Part shown: piece by piece, positions 17,084 to 26,878 of the stretch
How the letters are laid out: each line of letters opens with the position of its first letter
Numbering within the stretch: the first letter of the stretch is position 1
Notes under the pieces: model-generated
Database searches by the model: none
What the model was told of the DNA's origin: nothing
What the model saw: only the letters and a program-made list of their open reading frames with translations
Position numbers and translations under genes: made by a program
DNA from: Thalassospira lohafexi
Lineage (GTDB): Bacteria; Pseudomonadota; Alphaproteobacteria; Rhodospirillales; Thalassospiraceae
NCBI RefSeq assembly: GCF_002844275.1
Contig: NZ_NXGX01000009.1
Coordinates: 101,925-165,924 of the forward strand
Direction of reading: 5' to 3'
DNA length: 64,000 bases

Positions 17084-17959
17084 TTAATTGGTTTTAAGCG
17101 TCTCAATCACCGCACTTTGCGCCAGGTCACCAAATCCGTCTGATGTCGCCTTTACAAAGACATCCGATGCCGCCCGGCCAACGGGCAGGGACATTCCCAT
17201 GTCGGTTGCCAGTTGCATGGCATAGCTTGCATCTTTGGCGCGAAGGCCCGTGGTGAAATGAATGCCTTCGTGATGGTTGCCGCTGACCATGCCGGGAACC
17301 GTGATTTTGCCTGACATGCTGGCGTTTGCACCATTGGCGAATGTTTCCGCGACCAAATCACCATCCAGACCAGCCTTCTGTGCAACCGCGACCAGTTCGG
17401 CGGCCGCAGCGATATGCACCGCGCCAAGAAGGTTGTGCATCAGTTTGTACACCGTGCCCGATCCAATCGGGCCGAAATGAACAATCTGTTTACCAACGGC
17501 ATTCATGAACGGTCGGGCGCGATCAAGAACCGCATTATCCGCCCCGATCAGAAAGACGGTGTTGCCTGCCTGGATATCAGCGGGAACGCCGGTTACGGGC
17601 GCGTCGATATAGGCGCTGCCTGCTGCTGTGATCTTTGCGGAAAGTTCCAGGACGAAGCCATGCGACAGGGTGGAACATTCAATCGCCAATGTTTCGGGTT
17701 TCATGGCGGAAAGTGCACCGTCAACGCCCAGCCAGACGGCCTCTGCACCGCTGTCATCGGCCATAAAGGAGATTACGATATCGGCGTTGCGCACCGCATC
17801 GGCCGGTGTGGCACAGGCTTTGGCCCCCAAGGCAACAAGCGGTTCAGTTTTAGCCGTGCTTCGGTTCCAGACTTGAACAGCATAACCCTGCTTGAGGGAA
17901 CGGATGATCATTGCCGATGCCATGCGGCCAGTTCCCAGAAATCCGATCGTTTGGGTCAT
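17084..17959 (-). CDS. NAD(P)-dependent beta-hydroxyacid dehydrogenase (3-hydroxyisobutyrate dehydrogenase family)
   Basis: The 291-residue protein opens with IGFLGTGRMASAMIIRSLKQGYAVQVWNRS, the Rossmann loop of the family. It has the DAPVTGVPADIQAGN substrate loop and the catalytic Lys in GTVYKLMHNLL near residue 172. Members oxidise 3-hydroxyisobutyrate, tartronate semialdehyde and related acids; the substrate here is not fixed by the sequence. The frame runs open to 18088, but the ATG at 17959 gives the family N-terminus. Confidence 0.85.
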   Translation of the reverse strand: MTQTIGFLGTGRMASAMIIRSLKQGYAVQVWNRSTAKTEPLVALGAKACATPADAVRNADIVISFMADDSGAEAVWLGVDGALSAMKPETLAIECSTLSHGFVLELSAKITAAGSAYIDAPVTGVPADIQAGNTVFLIGADNAVLDRARPFMNAVGKQIVHFGPIGSGTVYKLMHNLLGAVHIAAAAELVAVAQKAGLDGDLVAETFANGANASMSGKITVPGMVSGNHHEGIHFTTGLRAKDASYAMQLATDMGMSLPVGRAASDVFVKATSDGFGDLAQSAVIETLKTN

Positions 17960-18102
17960 GATGTGGTTTATCCTGTATTCTATATTATGCAATTTGCGCG
18001 GTATCTTGCGATTGGCGATGCCACAATTTGCCATGAATGTACCATGCCAAGCCCTTGAATAAAGGCGATTGTGATGATGGCAGTCCAAAACAGGGAAATG
18101 AC

Positions 18103-18963
18103 GTGACCGGTATCAGAACTTCTTTTTCGATGATTTTCGCGATGGCGGTAACGCTATGGCCATTTGCGGCATCGGCCGATTTTAGGAAAAGCGACTTAAA
18201 GGCAGATCCCAGCGGCCAGTTTTATTGCGACGAGACGATGGACTGGTGTTTTGGTCTTGCCCAGAAACCCAGTAACGCCGGCGAGGGGCACACACCGCTT
18301 CTTCTTGTCCTGCGCGACGGCAAAGAGGTGACGCGTCAGGAAATCATTCTGGGGAAAAGACGGCATGACGGCAATGGCGGTTGGCGCAAGACCGGCATTT
18401 GGCCGCACCGGTTTCATGATCCGCAACGCCGTGGTGCGTTTCTTATGGGAATTGTGACGACCACGACGGTTGGATATTCAGGCGGTGGCGCATCTGTTGC
18501 AATGCTGTCGCTCATTCGGGTGGACCCGACGCCGGGAAATAGTCCGACAGGAACGCCGCCCGTACTTGGCATGGTTGCAACGGTGCCACTGGAAGCGTCC
18601 AAAATGATCCGGGCCTGCTTTAGCGAACAGGATGCAATTGACCGCCATCAGGTTTGCCATGATGAATATGATTTTGAAGCCAGCATTACGCCACTATCGG
18701 ACGTTGGCGCGCAGGTTGATGGCGATGACGCGGGGCAAGGCAACATGCCGTCGCTTCAGTATGTTGCACGGGCAAGCCGGTTCCCGCCAAACGCTGATCT
18801 TGGCACGGACTCAAGTGTCCGACCGCCTTTGAGCAAGCAGGAAATGGTACGTGCGCCTGACCTTGCATGTAGTTTTGATGCGGTTTTCAGGTTTGATCGC
18901 AAGGCACAAATATATGAAACGGATCTTCCGATTGAAGGGTGTGAAACCTATTTGATCCCATGA
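18103..18963 (+). CDS. Secreted protein of unknown function
   Basis: A GTG at 18103 with AGGGAAA five bases upstream starts a 286-residue protein with a signal peptide (cleavage near ASA-DFR, about residue 26). The mature part has several Cys residues (YCDETMDWCFG, ACFSEQDAI...VCHDEYDF, LACSFDAVF, GCETYLIP), which suggests disulfides in the periplasm. A Gly-rich stretch, VTTTTVGYSGGGASVAMLSL, is notable. No family is recognised. It stands alone and converges on phaC across a strong terminator. Confidence 0.75.
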   Translation: MTGIRTSFSMIFAMAVTLWPFAASADFRKSDLKADPSGQFYCDETMDWCFGLAQKPSNAGEGHTPLLLVLRDGKEVTRQEIILGKRRHDGNGGWRKTGIWPHRFHDPQRRGAFLMGIVTTTTVGYSGGGASVAMLSLIRVDPTPGNSPTGTPPVLGMVATVPLEASKMIRACFSEQDAIDRHQVCHDEYDFEASITPLSDVGAQVDGDDAGQGNMPSLQYVARASRFPPNADLGTDSSVRPPLSKQEMVRAPDLACSFDAVFRFDRKAQIYETDLPIEGCETYLIP

Positions 18964-19000
18964 AAAAGACGCGCTGTTATGAGCACAGCGCGTCTTTTTG
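18963..19000. terminator. Bidirectional terminator
   Basis: AAAAGACGCGCTGT pairs with ACAGCGCGTCTTTT across a short TATGAGC loop. A on one side and T on the other suit the convergent genes (secreted protein and phaC). Confidence 0.9.
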
Positions 19001-19022
19001 TGTGCCTGAAAGGGTGTGGGCT

Positions 19023-20825
19023 TTAAGACAAGCGCACTTTGACGTAATCGCCCGGTGCCGGGCCAAGGACCTTGAGCTTGCCGTCTCCGGGTTTGCGCGC
19101 ATCGACTTTGCCACCCGATCGACGACTGATCCAGTTTTGCCAGTCGGTCCACCATGATCCGTCGTGCTGGGTGGCTTTGGCGATCCAGTCGTCGGGGTTT
19201 TCCGGGGTGCGGTTATAGGTCCAATAGCAATATTTCTTGGCCGCAGGTGGGTTCACCACACCGGCAATATGGCCCGATGCCGACAGCACAAACTTGACCT
19301 GACCGGACATAAGCTGCGTTCCGGCATAGGTTGCCTGCCACGGGGCGATATGGTCTTCGCGGGTCGATAGGAAATAGACCGGGATTTTGATGTCGCGCAG
19401 GTCAATCGGCTCGCCCAGAATTGAAATTCCGCCGGGTTCACGCAGCAGGTTTTTATTGTACATATTGCGCATATAAAAACTGTGCATGGCCTTTGGCATG
19501 CGGGTGGAATCGGAATTCCAATACAGAAGGTCAAACGGGAAGGGGTCTTTGCCCAACATGTAGTTGTTGACGACAAACGACCAGATCAGGTCATTGGCAC
19601 GCAACATGTTAAACGACATCGACATGTCCCGCCCATCAAGATAGCCCTCCTTGGACATCTTGTTTTCGAGGCTTTTGATCTGTTCATCATCGACAAAGAC
19701 CGACAGTTCACCCGATTTTTCAAAATCCATCAGGGTGGTAAAGAATGTTGCGGATTTAATCCGGTCATCCCCGGTTTTGGCCATATAGGCAAGCGTGGAG
19801 CTTAGCAGCGTCCCACCAAGACAATAGCCAATCGCGTTGACGTCGCTTTCACCTGTTGCTTTCTCAATCATGTCCAAAGCCGCAAGTACGCCGTCCTTGG
19901 CATAATCTTCAAAGCTTTTTTCGGCCAGTTCGCTGTCGGGGTTGACCCATGACAGGACAAACACGGTGTGTCCTTGATCGACAGCCCATTTGATGAAGGA
20001 ATTTTCCGGGCGCAGATCAAGAATGTAATATTTGTTGATCCATGGCGGCACGATCATAAGCGGGCGTTTGGCGACCTTGTCGGTGCTTGGCGTATATTGT
20101 TGCAATTCCATCAAGGGGGTTCTGCCGACGACCGATCCTTCGCTGGTGGCGACGTTTTCGCCAATCTTGAACGCATCAAGGTCCGTCATGCGGATTTGCA
20201 GTTTGCCCTTGCCACGTTCAAGGTCGCCCAGAAGATTTTGCAGTCCCTTAAGCAAATTCTCGCCGCCACTTTCGATGGTGGTGCGCAGAACTTCCGGGTT
20301 GGTCATCAGGAAGTTGGTCGGTGAAATCGCATCGGCAAACTGGCGGGTATAAAACTCGACCTTCTGGGCTGTTTTGTCATCCAGACCGTCAACGTCATGG
20401 ACAAGATTTTGCATCCATTGCGATGACAGAAGGTAGGACTGTTTGATGTAGTCAAAGACTTCATTATTTTCCCACGCTTCGTCACGGAATCGACGATCCC
20501 CGCGCAGCGGTGACGCCACAGGTTCGGATTCTTCGCCCATCATGCGCAGCGTTGTGTTATGCCACAGCATATAATATTGCTGCCACAAATCCATTTGCGC
20601 CTCGACCAATTTGGTCGGGTTTTGCATGATCTGGCTGGTTAATTCGACAAAGGCCGAGCCGATATTAAGGGGGTCAGGATCAGAAATTTCAGGGTCTTCA
20701 GCCTGTTTTGCGAGGAAGTCTGCGACAAGTCGTTGACTTCTTTCGGCAATTTCTGCCATTGCTTCTGACAGTTTTTCGGGGTCCGGGTGATTGAGTTCAG
20801 TTTCTTTGGCCTGTTGATCGCTCAT
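19023..20825 (-). CDS. phaC: Class I poly(3-hydroxyalkanoate) synthase
   Basis: The 600-residue protein is PhaC. It has the N-terminal PhaC domain (WQQYYMLWHNTTLRMMG, RRFRDEAWENNEVFDYIKQSYLLSSQWM) followed by the alpha/beta hydrolase core. The lipase-like box is GYCLGG with the catalytic Cys near residue 335. A later Asp in STREDHIAPW and a His in SGHIAGVVNPP complete the triad. It polymerises hydroxyacyl-CoA into storage granules. The ATG at 20825 has AAGGGAA upstream and avoids an unlikely 25-residue extension. No phaP, phaR or phaAB genes lie nearby, so the synthase is isolated here. Confidence 0.97.
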   Translation of the reverse strand: MSDQQAKETELNHPDPEKLSEAMAEIAERSQRLVADFLAKQAEDPEISDPDPLNIGSAFVELTSQIMQNPTKLVEAQMDLWQQYYMLWHNTTLRMMGEESEPVASPLRGDRRFRDEAWENNEVFDYIKQSYLLSSQWMQNLVHDVDGLDDKTAQKVEFYTRQFADAISPTNFLMTNPEVLRTTIESGGENLLKGLQNLLGDLERGKGKLQIRMTDLDAFKIGENVATSEGSVVGRTPLMELQQYTPSTDKVAKRPLMIVPPWINKYYILDLRPENSFIKWAVDQGHTVFVLSWVNPDSELAEKSFEDYAKDGVLAALDMIEKATGESDVNAIGYCLGGTLLSSTLAYMAKTGDDRIKSATFFTTLMDFEKSGELSVFVDDEQIKSLENKMSKEGYLDGRDMSMSFNMLRANDLIWSFVVNNYMLGKDPFPFDLLYWNSDSTRMPKAMHSFYMRNMYNKNLLREPGGISILGEPIDLRDIKIPVYFLSTREDHIAPWQATYAGTQLMSGQVKFVLSASGHIAGVVNPPAAKKYCYWTYNRTPENPDDWIAKATQHDGSWWTDWQNWISRRSGGKVDARKPGDGKLKVLGPAPGDYVKVRLS

Positions 20826-21030
20826 GGGGCATTCCCTTATGATACCGCGATGGATAGGGCGTAACACAAAAACGTGGTAAGCATCTTTGCAATATCGCAA
20901 GACTTTTTACGTTTTATGTTCCGGCTATCCATTTGGCGCGCCGGGTTGAAACTCTGCTTGATCACAAGCTAATCATGGTCTTAGCCTAGCTTGCCGGTAT
21001 GGGGTAGTACAAGAATTATAAGGTGACGTT

Positions 21031-22515
21031 TTGCAGGCTTATTCAACGCAGGCGTCATCAAACCAAAGTTTGGAGCAGCGAAAACAAATGGGCGTTCTGA
21101 AATCGACGACAGGGCAGTGGTCGTGGCAGGAGACTGCAAGGGGGAAGCTGCGGCTATTGCTGCAGACCGGTTCTGCGCTGGCGGTGGTCATGACACTGGG
21201 CGCCTGTTCTTCGGTTCCTGATGCGATCAATCCGGTGGAGTGGGGCAAATCCGTTGGTGACATGTTCGACGGCGAAGGCGATGAAACCGCCAAGTCCGAA
21301 GAAGCCATTCCCGGTGAAGACGGCGAATATCCGAGCCTGTCAGATACGCCGGCCAAACCCATTGTGACCGGTGATCAAGAGCGCGATGCCCTGATTGCGG
21401 GCCTTGCTGCGGATCGCACCAATGCGCAATATACCCAAGGGGGCCGTCGTCAGACGTCCGATCCGGTCAATGCGTTACAGTCTGCACCAGAAGTTTCTGC
21501 ATCTGAACCCGTCATCCAGCCTGCACCCACCACCCCGGTGAGCAGCAGTGCAATGGCTGATGCGACCAGTGCGACGACCACAAGTGCCACCAAAACAACT
21601 GCGGCTGCGACCAGTGGTGTTACATCGGCACAGTCGGGGTCGAAAATCGCCGATGAGTGGTCGGCAAAGTCACCAACCTCCGGCCCGATTCCAACCCCGG
21701 AAGCTGCACCTGATCGTCCGGCTGTTGTGGCCGGTGCCGCAGCAGGGGCTGCTGCAGGTGGCGCATCAACCGCCAGTGAGCGTGAGGCCGAGCAGTTGGC
21801 CGCCTATGAGGCCGCACAGGCCGCAGAGGCCGGTAACACAGCCGCGCCACAACAATCAAGCGCACCCGCACCTTCGTCTGGTGATCCGGTGATGGATCAG
21901 TATCAGCGCCGCCTTGCCGAAGGTCAGGGCCAGTTTGCCAATGAACCGACCGCATCGTATGCACCGGTTGGTCAGGGTCAGGACTTTGACTATTCGATGT
22001 ATTCTGACAATGGTGCGGTCACTGTCGATGAAAGCCAGTTTGGCGGTTCCGATCCGGTTTATGGTGGCGACACCATGACAATGGATATGTCGGAAACCAA
22101 CGACATGCTGGCATCCCGCCTTGGCGTGCGGTCGATCAATCAGGCTGGTCCGTCTGTCAATGGTGTTCAGATTGCACAAATCCAGTTTGGCCATGGTTCA
22201 TCAAACCTTGGCGGCAGTGATGGCAATGTCCTGCAACAGGTTGCCACTACCTGGCAGCAGACTGGCGGCGCCATTCGTGTGATTGGCCATGCGTCAATGC
22301 GAACCGCAAACATGAGCCTTGAAGAACATATGCAGGCAAACCGCCACGTTTCGGAAAAACGTGCGTCGGCAGTTGTGTCACGCCTGTTGTCACTCGGCGT
22401 TAATCCAGGCGCGATCTTTGTTGGGGCCGACGGCTCGGCTGATCCGCGGTATTACGAAGGTGTTCCGGCCGGTGAGGCAGGCAACCGTCGCGTGGAAATC
22501 TTCCTCGATTACTGA
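21031..22515 (+). CDS. OmpA-family lipoprotein with long low-complexity linker
   Basis: The 494-residue protein has a lipoprotein signal with a lipobox TLGAC and Cys at about residue 59 from this start. A linker of over 250 residues, rich in Ala, Ser, Thr, Pro and Gln, follows. A C-terminal OmpA-like domain begins at about residue 370, with IQFGHGSSNLGG, IRVIGHASMRTANMS and VFVGADGSADPRYYEGVPAGEAGNRRVEIFL broken across it; this fold binds peptidoglycan. It is likely an outer-membrane lipoprotein linked to the cell wall. The TTG at 21031 has AAGGTG at good spacing. The ATG at 21088 is an alternative with a poorer ribosome site. Confidence 0.85.
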   Translation: MQAYSTQASSNQSLEQRKQMGVLKSTTGQWSWQETARGKLRLLLQTGSALAVVMTLGACSSVPDAINPVEWGKSVGDMFDGEGDETAKSEEAIPGEDGEYPSLSDTPAKPIVTGDQERDALIAGLAADRTNAQYTQGGRRQTSDPVNALQSAPEVSASEPVIQPAPTTPVSSSAMADATSATTTSATKTTAAATSGVTSAQSGSKIADEWSAKSPTSGPIPTPEAAPDRPAVVAGAAAGAAAGGASTASEREAEQLAAYEAAQAAEAGNTAAPQQSSAPAPSSGDPVMDQYQRRLAEGQGQFANEPTASYAPVGQGQDFDYSMYSDNGAVTVDESQFGGSDPVYGGDTMTMDMSETNDMLASRLGVRSINQAGPSVNGVQIAQIQFGHGSSNLGGSDGNVLQQVATTWQQTGGAIRVIGHASMRTANMSLEEHMQANRHVSEKRASAVVSRLLSLGVNPGAIFVGADGSADPRYYEGVPAGEAGNRRVEIFLDY

Positions 22516-22575
22516 TCGCGACTTTAAAAGTATCACCTGATCGAACAGAGGTTCGCAGGGTCGACTGAACGAATA

Positions 22576-22617
22576 TCATCAGCGCGGAAGGGCATGCCTT
22601 TCCGCGCTGATGTTGTT
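22576..22617 (+). terminator. Hairpin after the OmpA-family gene
   Basis: CATCAGCGCGGAA...TTCCGCGCTGATG form a long stem at about 22577-22612, followed by a modest TTGTTT. The rest of this 308-base gap before the aminotransferase gene holds no gene that I can see. Confidence 0.6.
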
Positions 22618-22823
22618 TCAGGGGGCTGGATGTGCCCGGTTTTGAATTTAAGCACGGTTCAAGTGCATTAATTCGTTGAGTCATTATCCCAGAAAAGGTA
22701 AATCCTTCGAATTGTACGCTGTGAAGCGCCTTTTTTAGGTGTCTCCACGCAATTTTCGTAAATTCGAGGATGTGCTTTTCGCATAAAATTCGAAAATCGC
22801 CAATTTGATGAGGATGTAGGATA

Positions 22824-24065
22824 ATGTCCCAAGACTTCCACCGCATAAAACGTCTCCCGCCCTATGTATTCGCAGAAGTAAATGCGATGAAGGCGGCGGC
22901 ACGGCGCGCGGGTGAGGACATTATTGATTTCGGCATGGGCAACCCGGACCCGGCCACCCCACAGCATATTGTCGATAAACTGGTCGAAACGGTTCAGAAC
23001 CCGCGTACGCATGGCTATTCCATGTCACGCGGCATTCCTGGCCTTCGCAAAGCATTGGCGGCTTACTATGGCCGTCGTTTCGGGGTGGATATTGATCCGG
23101 AAACCGAAACGGTCGTGACCCTTGGCTCCAAGGAAGGTTTGGCCAATCTGGCGGCTGCGATTACAAGCCCCGGGGATATCTTTTTGGTGCCCAACCCATC
23201 CTATCCGATCCATGCTTTTGGTTTTATCATTGCCGGTGCCGCATTGCGCCACATCCCGATTGGCCATGATGATCAGGGCACATTCAGCACCGAAAGTTTC
23301 ATGGAACAGCTGCACCGGGCGGTAAAACACTCCGTACCCAAACCAAGTGCGGTTGTGTTGAACTTTCCGGCCAACCCAACGTCACTTGTGGTTGATCTGG
23401 CGTTTTATCAGGAAGTTGTCGATTTCTGCCGTAAGCATGAAATCTATGTCCTGTCTGATATTGCCTATTCCGAGATTTATTTTGATGGCAATCCGCCGCC
23501 CTCGATCTTGCAATGCAAGGGGGCCAAGGATATCGCCGTTGAATTCTATTCATTATCGAAAACCTATTCGATGGCGGGCTGGCGCATCGGGTTTGCCACG
23601 GGTAATAAAAAGCTGATCAACGCCCTGACGCGGATTAAGTCATATCTGGATTACGGTGCGTTTACCCCTGTTCAGGTTGCGGCAACCGCCGCCCTTAATG
23701 GCCCGCAGGATTGCGTTGAGGAATTCCGCAATCTGTACCGCGAGCGGCGCGATATCTTTATCGAGGGTGCATTAAGTGCAGGCTGGGAAATCCCAAGCCC
23801 GGCGGCCACTATGTTTGCATGGGCACCGATCCCTGATGCCTTTGCCGAACTGGGATCACTTGATTTTTCCAAGTTGCTTTTGCAGGAAGCCGGCGTTGCG
23901 GTGGCACCGGGGCTTGGCTTTGGCGAGTATGGCGATCGTCATGTTCGGATTGCACTGGTGGAAAACAAACACCGTATCCGACAGGCCAACCGGAACATCA
24001 AACAGTTCTTTTCCAAGTGCCCGGATGCAGATTCTGCACGTGAACTGTTGAAGAAATCTGTCTGA
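22824..24065 (+). CDS. alaC: PLP-dependent aminotransferase, AlaC-like
   Basis: The 413-residue protein is a fold-type I aminotransferase close to AlaC/YfdZ, which makes alanine from pyruvate. It opens with RIKRLPPYVFAEVNAMKAAARRAGEDIIDFGMGNPDPATP, typical for this branch. The PLP Lys lies in YSLSKTYSMAGWRIGFATG near residue 242, and the C-terminal Arg-bearing VRIALVENKHRIRQA segment is present. Its place just upstream of hom is common in alphaproteobacteria, where it is often annotated LL-diaminopimelate aminotransferase. Its substrate is therefore given with caution. A hairpin terminator separates it from hom. Confidence 0.85.
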   Translation: MSQDFHRIKRLPPYVFAEVNAMKAAARRAGEDIIDFGMGNPDPATPQHIVDKLVETVQNPRTHGYSMSRGIPGLRKALAAYYGRRFGVDIDPETETVVTLGSKEGLANLAAAITSPGDIFLVPNPSYPIHAFGFIIAGAALRHIPIGHDDQGTFSTESFMEQLHRAVKHSVPKPSAVVLNFPANPTSLVVDLAFYQEVVDFCRKHEIYVLSDIAYSEIYFDGNPPPSILQCKGAKDIAVEFYSLSKTYSMAGWRIGFATGNKKLINALTRIKSYLDYGAFTPVQVAATAALNGPQDCVEEFRNLYRERRDIFIEGALSAGWEIPSPAATMFAWAPIPDAFAELGSLDFSKLLLQEAGVAVAPGLGFGEYGDRHVRIALVENKHRIRQANRNIKQFFSKCPDADSARELLKKSV

Positions 24066-24089
24066 TATCTCATAAAGCATTCTGTGTTT

Positions 24090-24118
24090 CGCCCGGGACA
24101 TGTCCCGGGCGTTACTTT
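24090..24118 (+). terminator. Terminator after the AlaC-like gene
   Basis: A perfect 22-base palindrome, CGCCCGGGACA followed by TGTCCCGGGCG, at 24090-24111 precedes TTACTTTG. It may only partly stop transcription before hom. Confidence 0.6.
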
Positions 24119-24190
24119 GTCAGGATGCAGCACGCATGAAATGATGCGATTTGTGTCCCTGCGGATTAAACCACGGGCTTAGGAGTTATC

Positions 24191-25495
24191 GTGAAAGACG
24201 TCGTTAAAATCGGTGTGGCAGGCCTCGGTACGGTCGGTGCCGGAACCGTTAAACTGCTGAGTGAACATCGCGACATTCTGACCGACCGTTCGGGTCGCCA
24301 GATTGTTGTTACAGCGGTATCGGCGCGTGATCGAACTCGCGATCGTGGTTTTTCAACTGACGGTCTGACATGGTATGAAGATGCCCGTGATCTGGCAGCT
24401 GACAAGGACGTCGACATTCTGGTCGAGCTGATCGGTGGATCAGACGGCATTGCCTATGACGTATGCAAGACCGCCCTTGAAAACGGCAAGCATGTTGTAA
24501 CCGCCAATAAGGCGTTGATCGCGCTTAAGGGTGCGGAGCTGGCCCAGATTGCCGATGCCAACAAAGTCACCATTGCCTATGAAGCAGCGGTTGCGGGCGG
24601 TATTCCGGTGGTCAAGGCCCTTCGCGAAGGTTTGGCAGGTAACGCCATTTCGCGTGTCACCGGCATCCTGAACGGGACCTGTAACTTCATCCTGACCACC
24701 ATGCGTGAGCAGGGCCGCGATTTTGCCGACGTTCTGGCCGAGGCGCAAAAACTTGGCTATGCCGAGTCTGATCCGACCTTTGACGTTGATGGCATTGATG
24801 CTGCCCACAAGCTGGCGATTTTGGCGAGCCTCGCCTTCGGGGTTGAGGTTGATTTCGATGCGGTGGCGGTTGAAGGCATTCGCAGCGTATCGGCGCTTGA
24901 TATTCAGCTGGCCGAAGAACTCGGATACCGCATCAAGCTTCTGGGGATTGCCAAGCAGACGCCAGAAGGCATTGAGCAGCGCGTATCGCCCGTAATGGTG
25001 GACCGTTCAACACAGATTTCCAAGGTCGAAGGCGTGTTTAATGCCGTCGCGCTTGAAGGCGATTATGTTGGCCCGGTTGTCCTGCAGGGACGCGGGGCGG
25101 GTGAACGCCCGACCGCATCCGCCGTTGTTGCCGATATTGTCGATATTGCAGCGGGCCGCACTGCACCGGTATTTGGTGTTCCCGCTGAACGGCTTAAGAA
25201 AAACGTGCGTGCGTCACTCGAAAAGCATGTCGGTGCCTATTACCTGCGTCTGATGGTCTGGGATCGTCCCGGGGTTATGGCAAAGGTGACCGCAACCCTT
25301 GCCCAGCACGGTGTTTCGATGGCATCCATGATCCAGCATGGCCGGGCTGAAACCGAAGGTGGTGTTGTGCCCGTCGTGATTGTTGCGCATGAGACAACCG
25401 AAGCTGCCATGTCGGGGGCGGTCGAAGACATCGCAGCGTTTGAAAGCAATTCGCAGCCGCCGGTTCTGATGCGGATTGAAAGTTTCGCATCTTAA
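24191..25495 (+). CDS. hom: Homoserine dehydrogenase
   Basis: The 434-residue protein reduces aspartate semialdehyde to homoserine for threonine and methionine synthesis. It has the KIGVAGLGTVGAGTVKLL nucleotide loop and the ANKALIALKGAELA segment. The core signature GILNGTCNFILTTM...FADVLAEAQKLGYAESDPTFDVDGIDAAHKLAIL is at residues 155-215. A C-terminal ACT domain begins near residue 350 (YYLRLMVWDRPGVMAKVTATLAQHGVSMASM), which usually gives feedback control by threonine. A GTG start with AGGAG upstream fits. Confidence 0.97.
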   Translation: MKDVVKIGVAGLGTVGAGTVKLLSEHRDILTDRSGRQIVVTAVSARDRTRDRGFSTDGLTWYEDARDLAADKDVDILVELIGGSDGIAYDVCKTALENGKHVVTANKALIALKGAELAQIADANKVTIAYEAAVAGGIPVVKALREGLAGNAISRVTGILNGTCNFILTTMREQGRDFADVLAEAQKLGYAESDPTFDVDGIDAAHKLAILASLAFGVEVDFDAVAVEGIRSVSALDIQLAEELGYRIKLLGIAKQTPEGIEQRVSPVMVDRSTQISKVEGVFNAVALEGDYVGPVVLQGRGAGERPTASAVVADIVDIAAGRTAPVFGVPAERLKKNVRASLEKHVGAYYLRLMVWDRPGVMAKVTATLAQHGVSMASMIQHGRAETEGGVVPVVIVAHETTEAAMSGAVEDIAAFESNSQPPVLMRIESFAS

Positions 25496-25513
25496 TAAAA
25501 CAAACAAGATATA

Positions 25514-25550
25514 AACGCCTCGCACCTGTCAAGATGCGGGGCGTTGTTGC
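25514..25550 (+). terminator. Terminator after hom
   Basis: AACGCCTCGCA at 25514-25524 pairs with TGCGGGGCGTT at 25535-25545 with one G-U pair, followed by a short T-rich stretch. Confidence 0.65.
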
Positions 25551-25774
25551 AGCAGGCCGTTTGACTGGTATGATCACGCGGGTTCGCGTGGCTTGAGGCG
25601 ACTGTCACAGAAAACCTGTAGAAAGACATATTTCGATCAAGGTTTCGCGCCACTGTAGGATTTTACAGTTAGACCCCCGGTCGGTGGGGGAATGCGGAAA
25701 AGACAAGAACAATAAAGCAAGACAACAACGAGACAGGGCCCCCAGACCCTGCACCACGAAACAAGGAAGACAAA

Positions 25775-26734
25775 ATGGATCGAAATCTCGCGCTTGAAAC
25801 CGTCCGGGTTACCGAGGCCGCAGCACTGGCGTGCTCTGGCCTGATGGGACGTGGCGATGAAAAGGCTGCTGATCAGGCGGCTGTTGATGCGATGCGTAAT
25901 GCGCTTAACAGCATGGACATCAGAGGCACGGTCGTCATCGGTGAAGGTGAACGCGACGAAGCCCCGATGCTGTTCATTGGCGAAGAAGTTGGTTCGGGCG
26001 AAGGTCCGGAAATCGACATCGCGCTTGATCCGCTTGAGGGCACGACCATCTGTGCGACCGGCGGGCCGAACTCCTTGGCGGTTGTTGCCATGGCGGAAAA
26101 GGGCGGCTTTTTGAACGCGCCTGATACCTACATGGAAAAAATCGCTGTTGGCGGTGGTTTGCCAGACGATGTTGTTGATCTTGATGCCAGCCCGGCCGAA
26201 AACCTGAAAAACCTTGCCGCGGCCAAGGGCTGTGCGGTTGCTGATCTTGTGGTTTGTATTCTGGATCGTCCGCGCCATCAGGACATCATTGCCAAAACCC
26301 GCGAAGCAGGTGCACGCATCATGTTGATCGGTGACGGGGATGTTGCCGGTGTGATCGCAACCTCGCAGAAAACATCGGGCATTGATCTTTATATGGGCAC
26401 CGGTGGCGCGCCAGAAGGCGTTCTTGCCGCAGCCGCCCTTCGTTGTATCGGCGGTCAGTTCCAGGGCCGTCTTGTTTTCCGCAATGACGATGAAATCGCA
26501 CGTGCGAAAAAATGGGGGATCGAAGACCTCAATCGCAAATACAAACTTGGCGAGCTTGCCAAGGGCAATGTGATGTTTGCCGCCACGGGCGTTACCGATG
26601 GTGCGATGTTGCGCGGTGTACGCCGTTTTGCCAATGGTGCGGAAACCGAAAGCATCGTGATGCGCAGCCAGTCAGGCACCGTGCGCTATGTCCGTGCGGT
26701 CCACGATTTCAGCCGGAAAATCTGGTACAAATAA
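25775..26734 (+). CDS. glpX: Class II fructose-1,6-bisphosphatase
   Basis: The 319-residue protein is a GlpX-type fructose-1,6-bisphosphatase for gluconeogenesis. Family marks are MDRNLALETVRVTEAAALA at the start, GTVVIGEGERDEAPMLFIGEEVG near residues 52-74, the metal-binding DIALDPLEGTTICATGGPNSLAV near residues 82-104, and MGTGGAPEGVLAAAALRCIGG. It depends on divalent metal and acts in the cytoplasm. AAGGAAGA precedes the ATG. It follows hom, as in many alphaproteobacteria, but a terminator on each side suggests its own transcript. Confidence 0.97.
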   Translation: MDRNLALETVRVTEAAALACSGLMGRGDEKAADQAAVDAMRNALNSMDIRGTVVIGEGERDEAPMLFIGEEVGSGEGPEIDIALDPLEGTTICATGGPNSLAVVAMAEKGGFLNAPDTYMEKIAVGGGLPDDVVDLDASPAENLKNLAAAKGCAVADLVVCILDRPRHQDIIAKTREAGARIMLIGDGDVAGVIATSQKTSGIDLYMGTGGAPEGVLAAAALRCIGGQFQGRLVFRNDDEIARAKKWGIEDLNRKYKLGELAKGNVMFAATGVTDGAMLRGVRRFANGAETESIVMRSQSGTVRYVRAVHDFSRKIWYK

Positions 26735-26756
26735 GCACCGTCTTTTCGGAATGGTC

Positions 26757-26784
26757 AAAAGGGAGTGCGGTGCACTCCCTTTTG
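26757..26784 (+). terminator. Terminator after glpX
   Basis: AAAAGGGAGTGC at 26757-26768 pairs perfectly with GCACTCCCTTTT at 26772-26783 across a three-base loop. Confidence 0.85.
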
Positions 26785-26878
26785 TCGTTATACCAGTATT
26801 CTAATCGCTTGCAGGGCAGGGCGGTCTGGGTTACATCCTGCGCCCCTTCAAAACATAAAAAACGCCGGAGCCCGCCAG

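Noticed and set aside
20883..20905. PhaR-type operator ahead of phaC
   Set aside because: A TTGC-N6-GCAA element is present, but it is too short and does not fit the known PhaR sites well.
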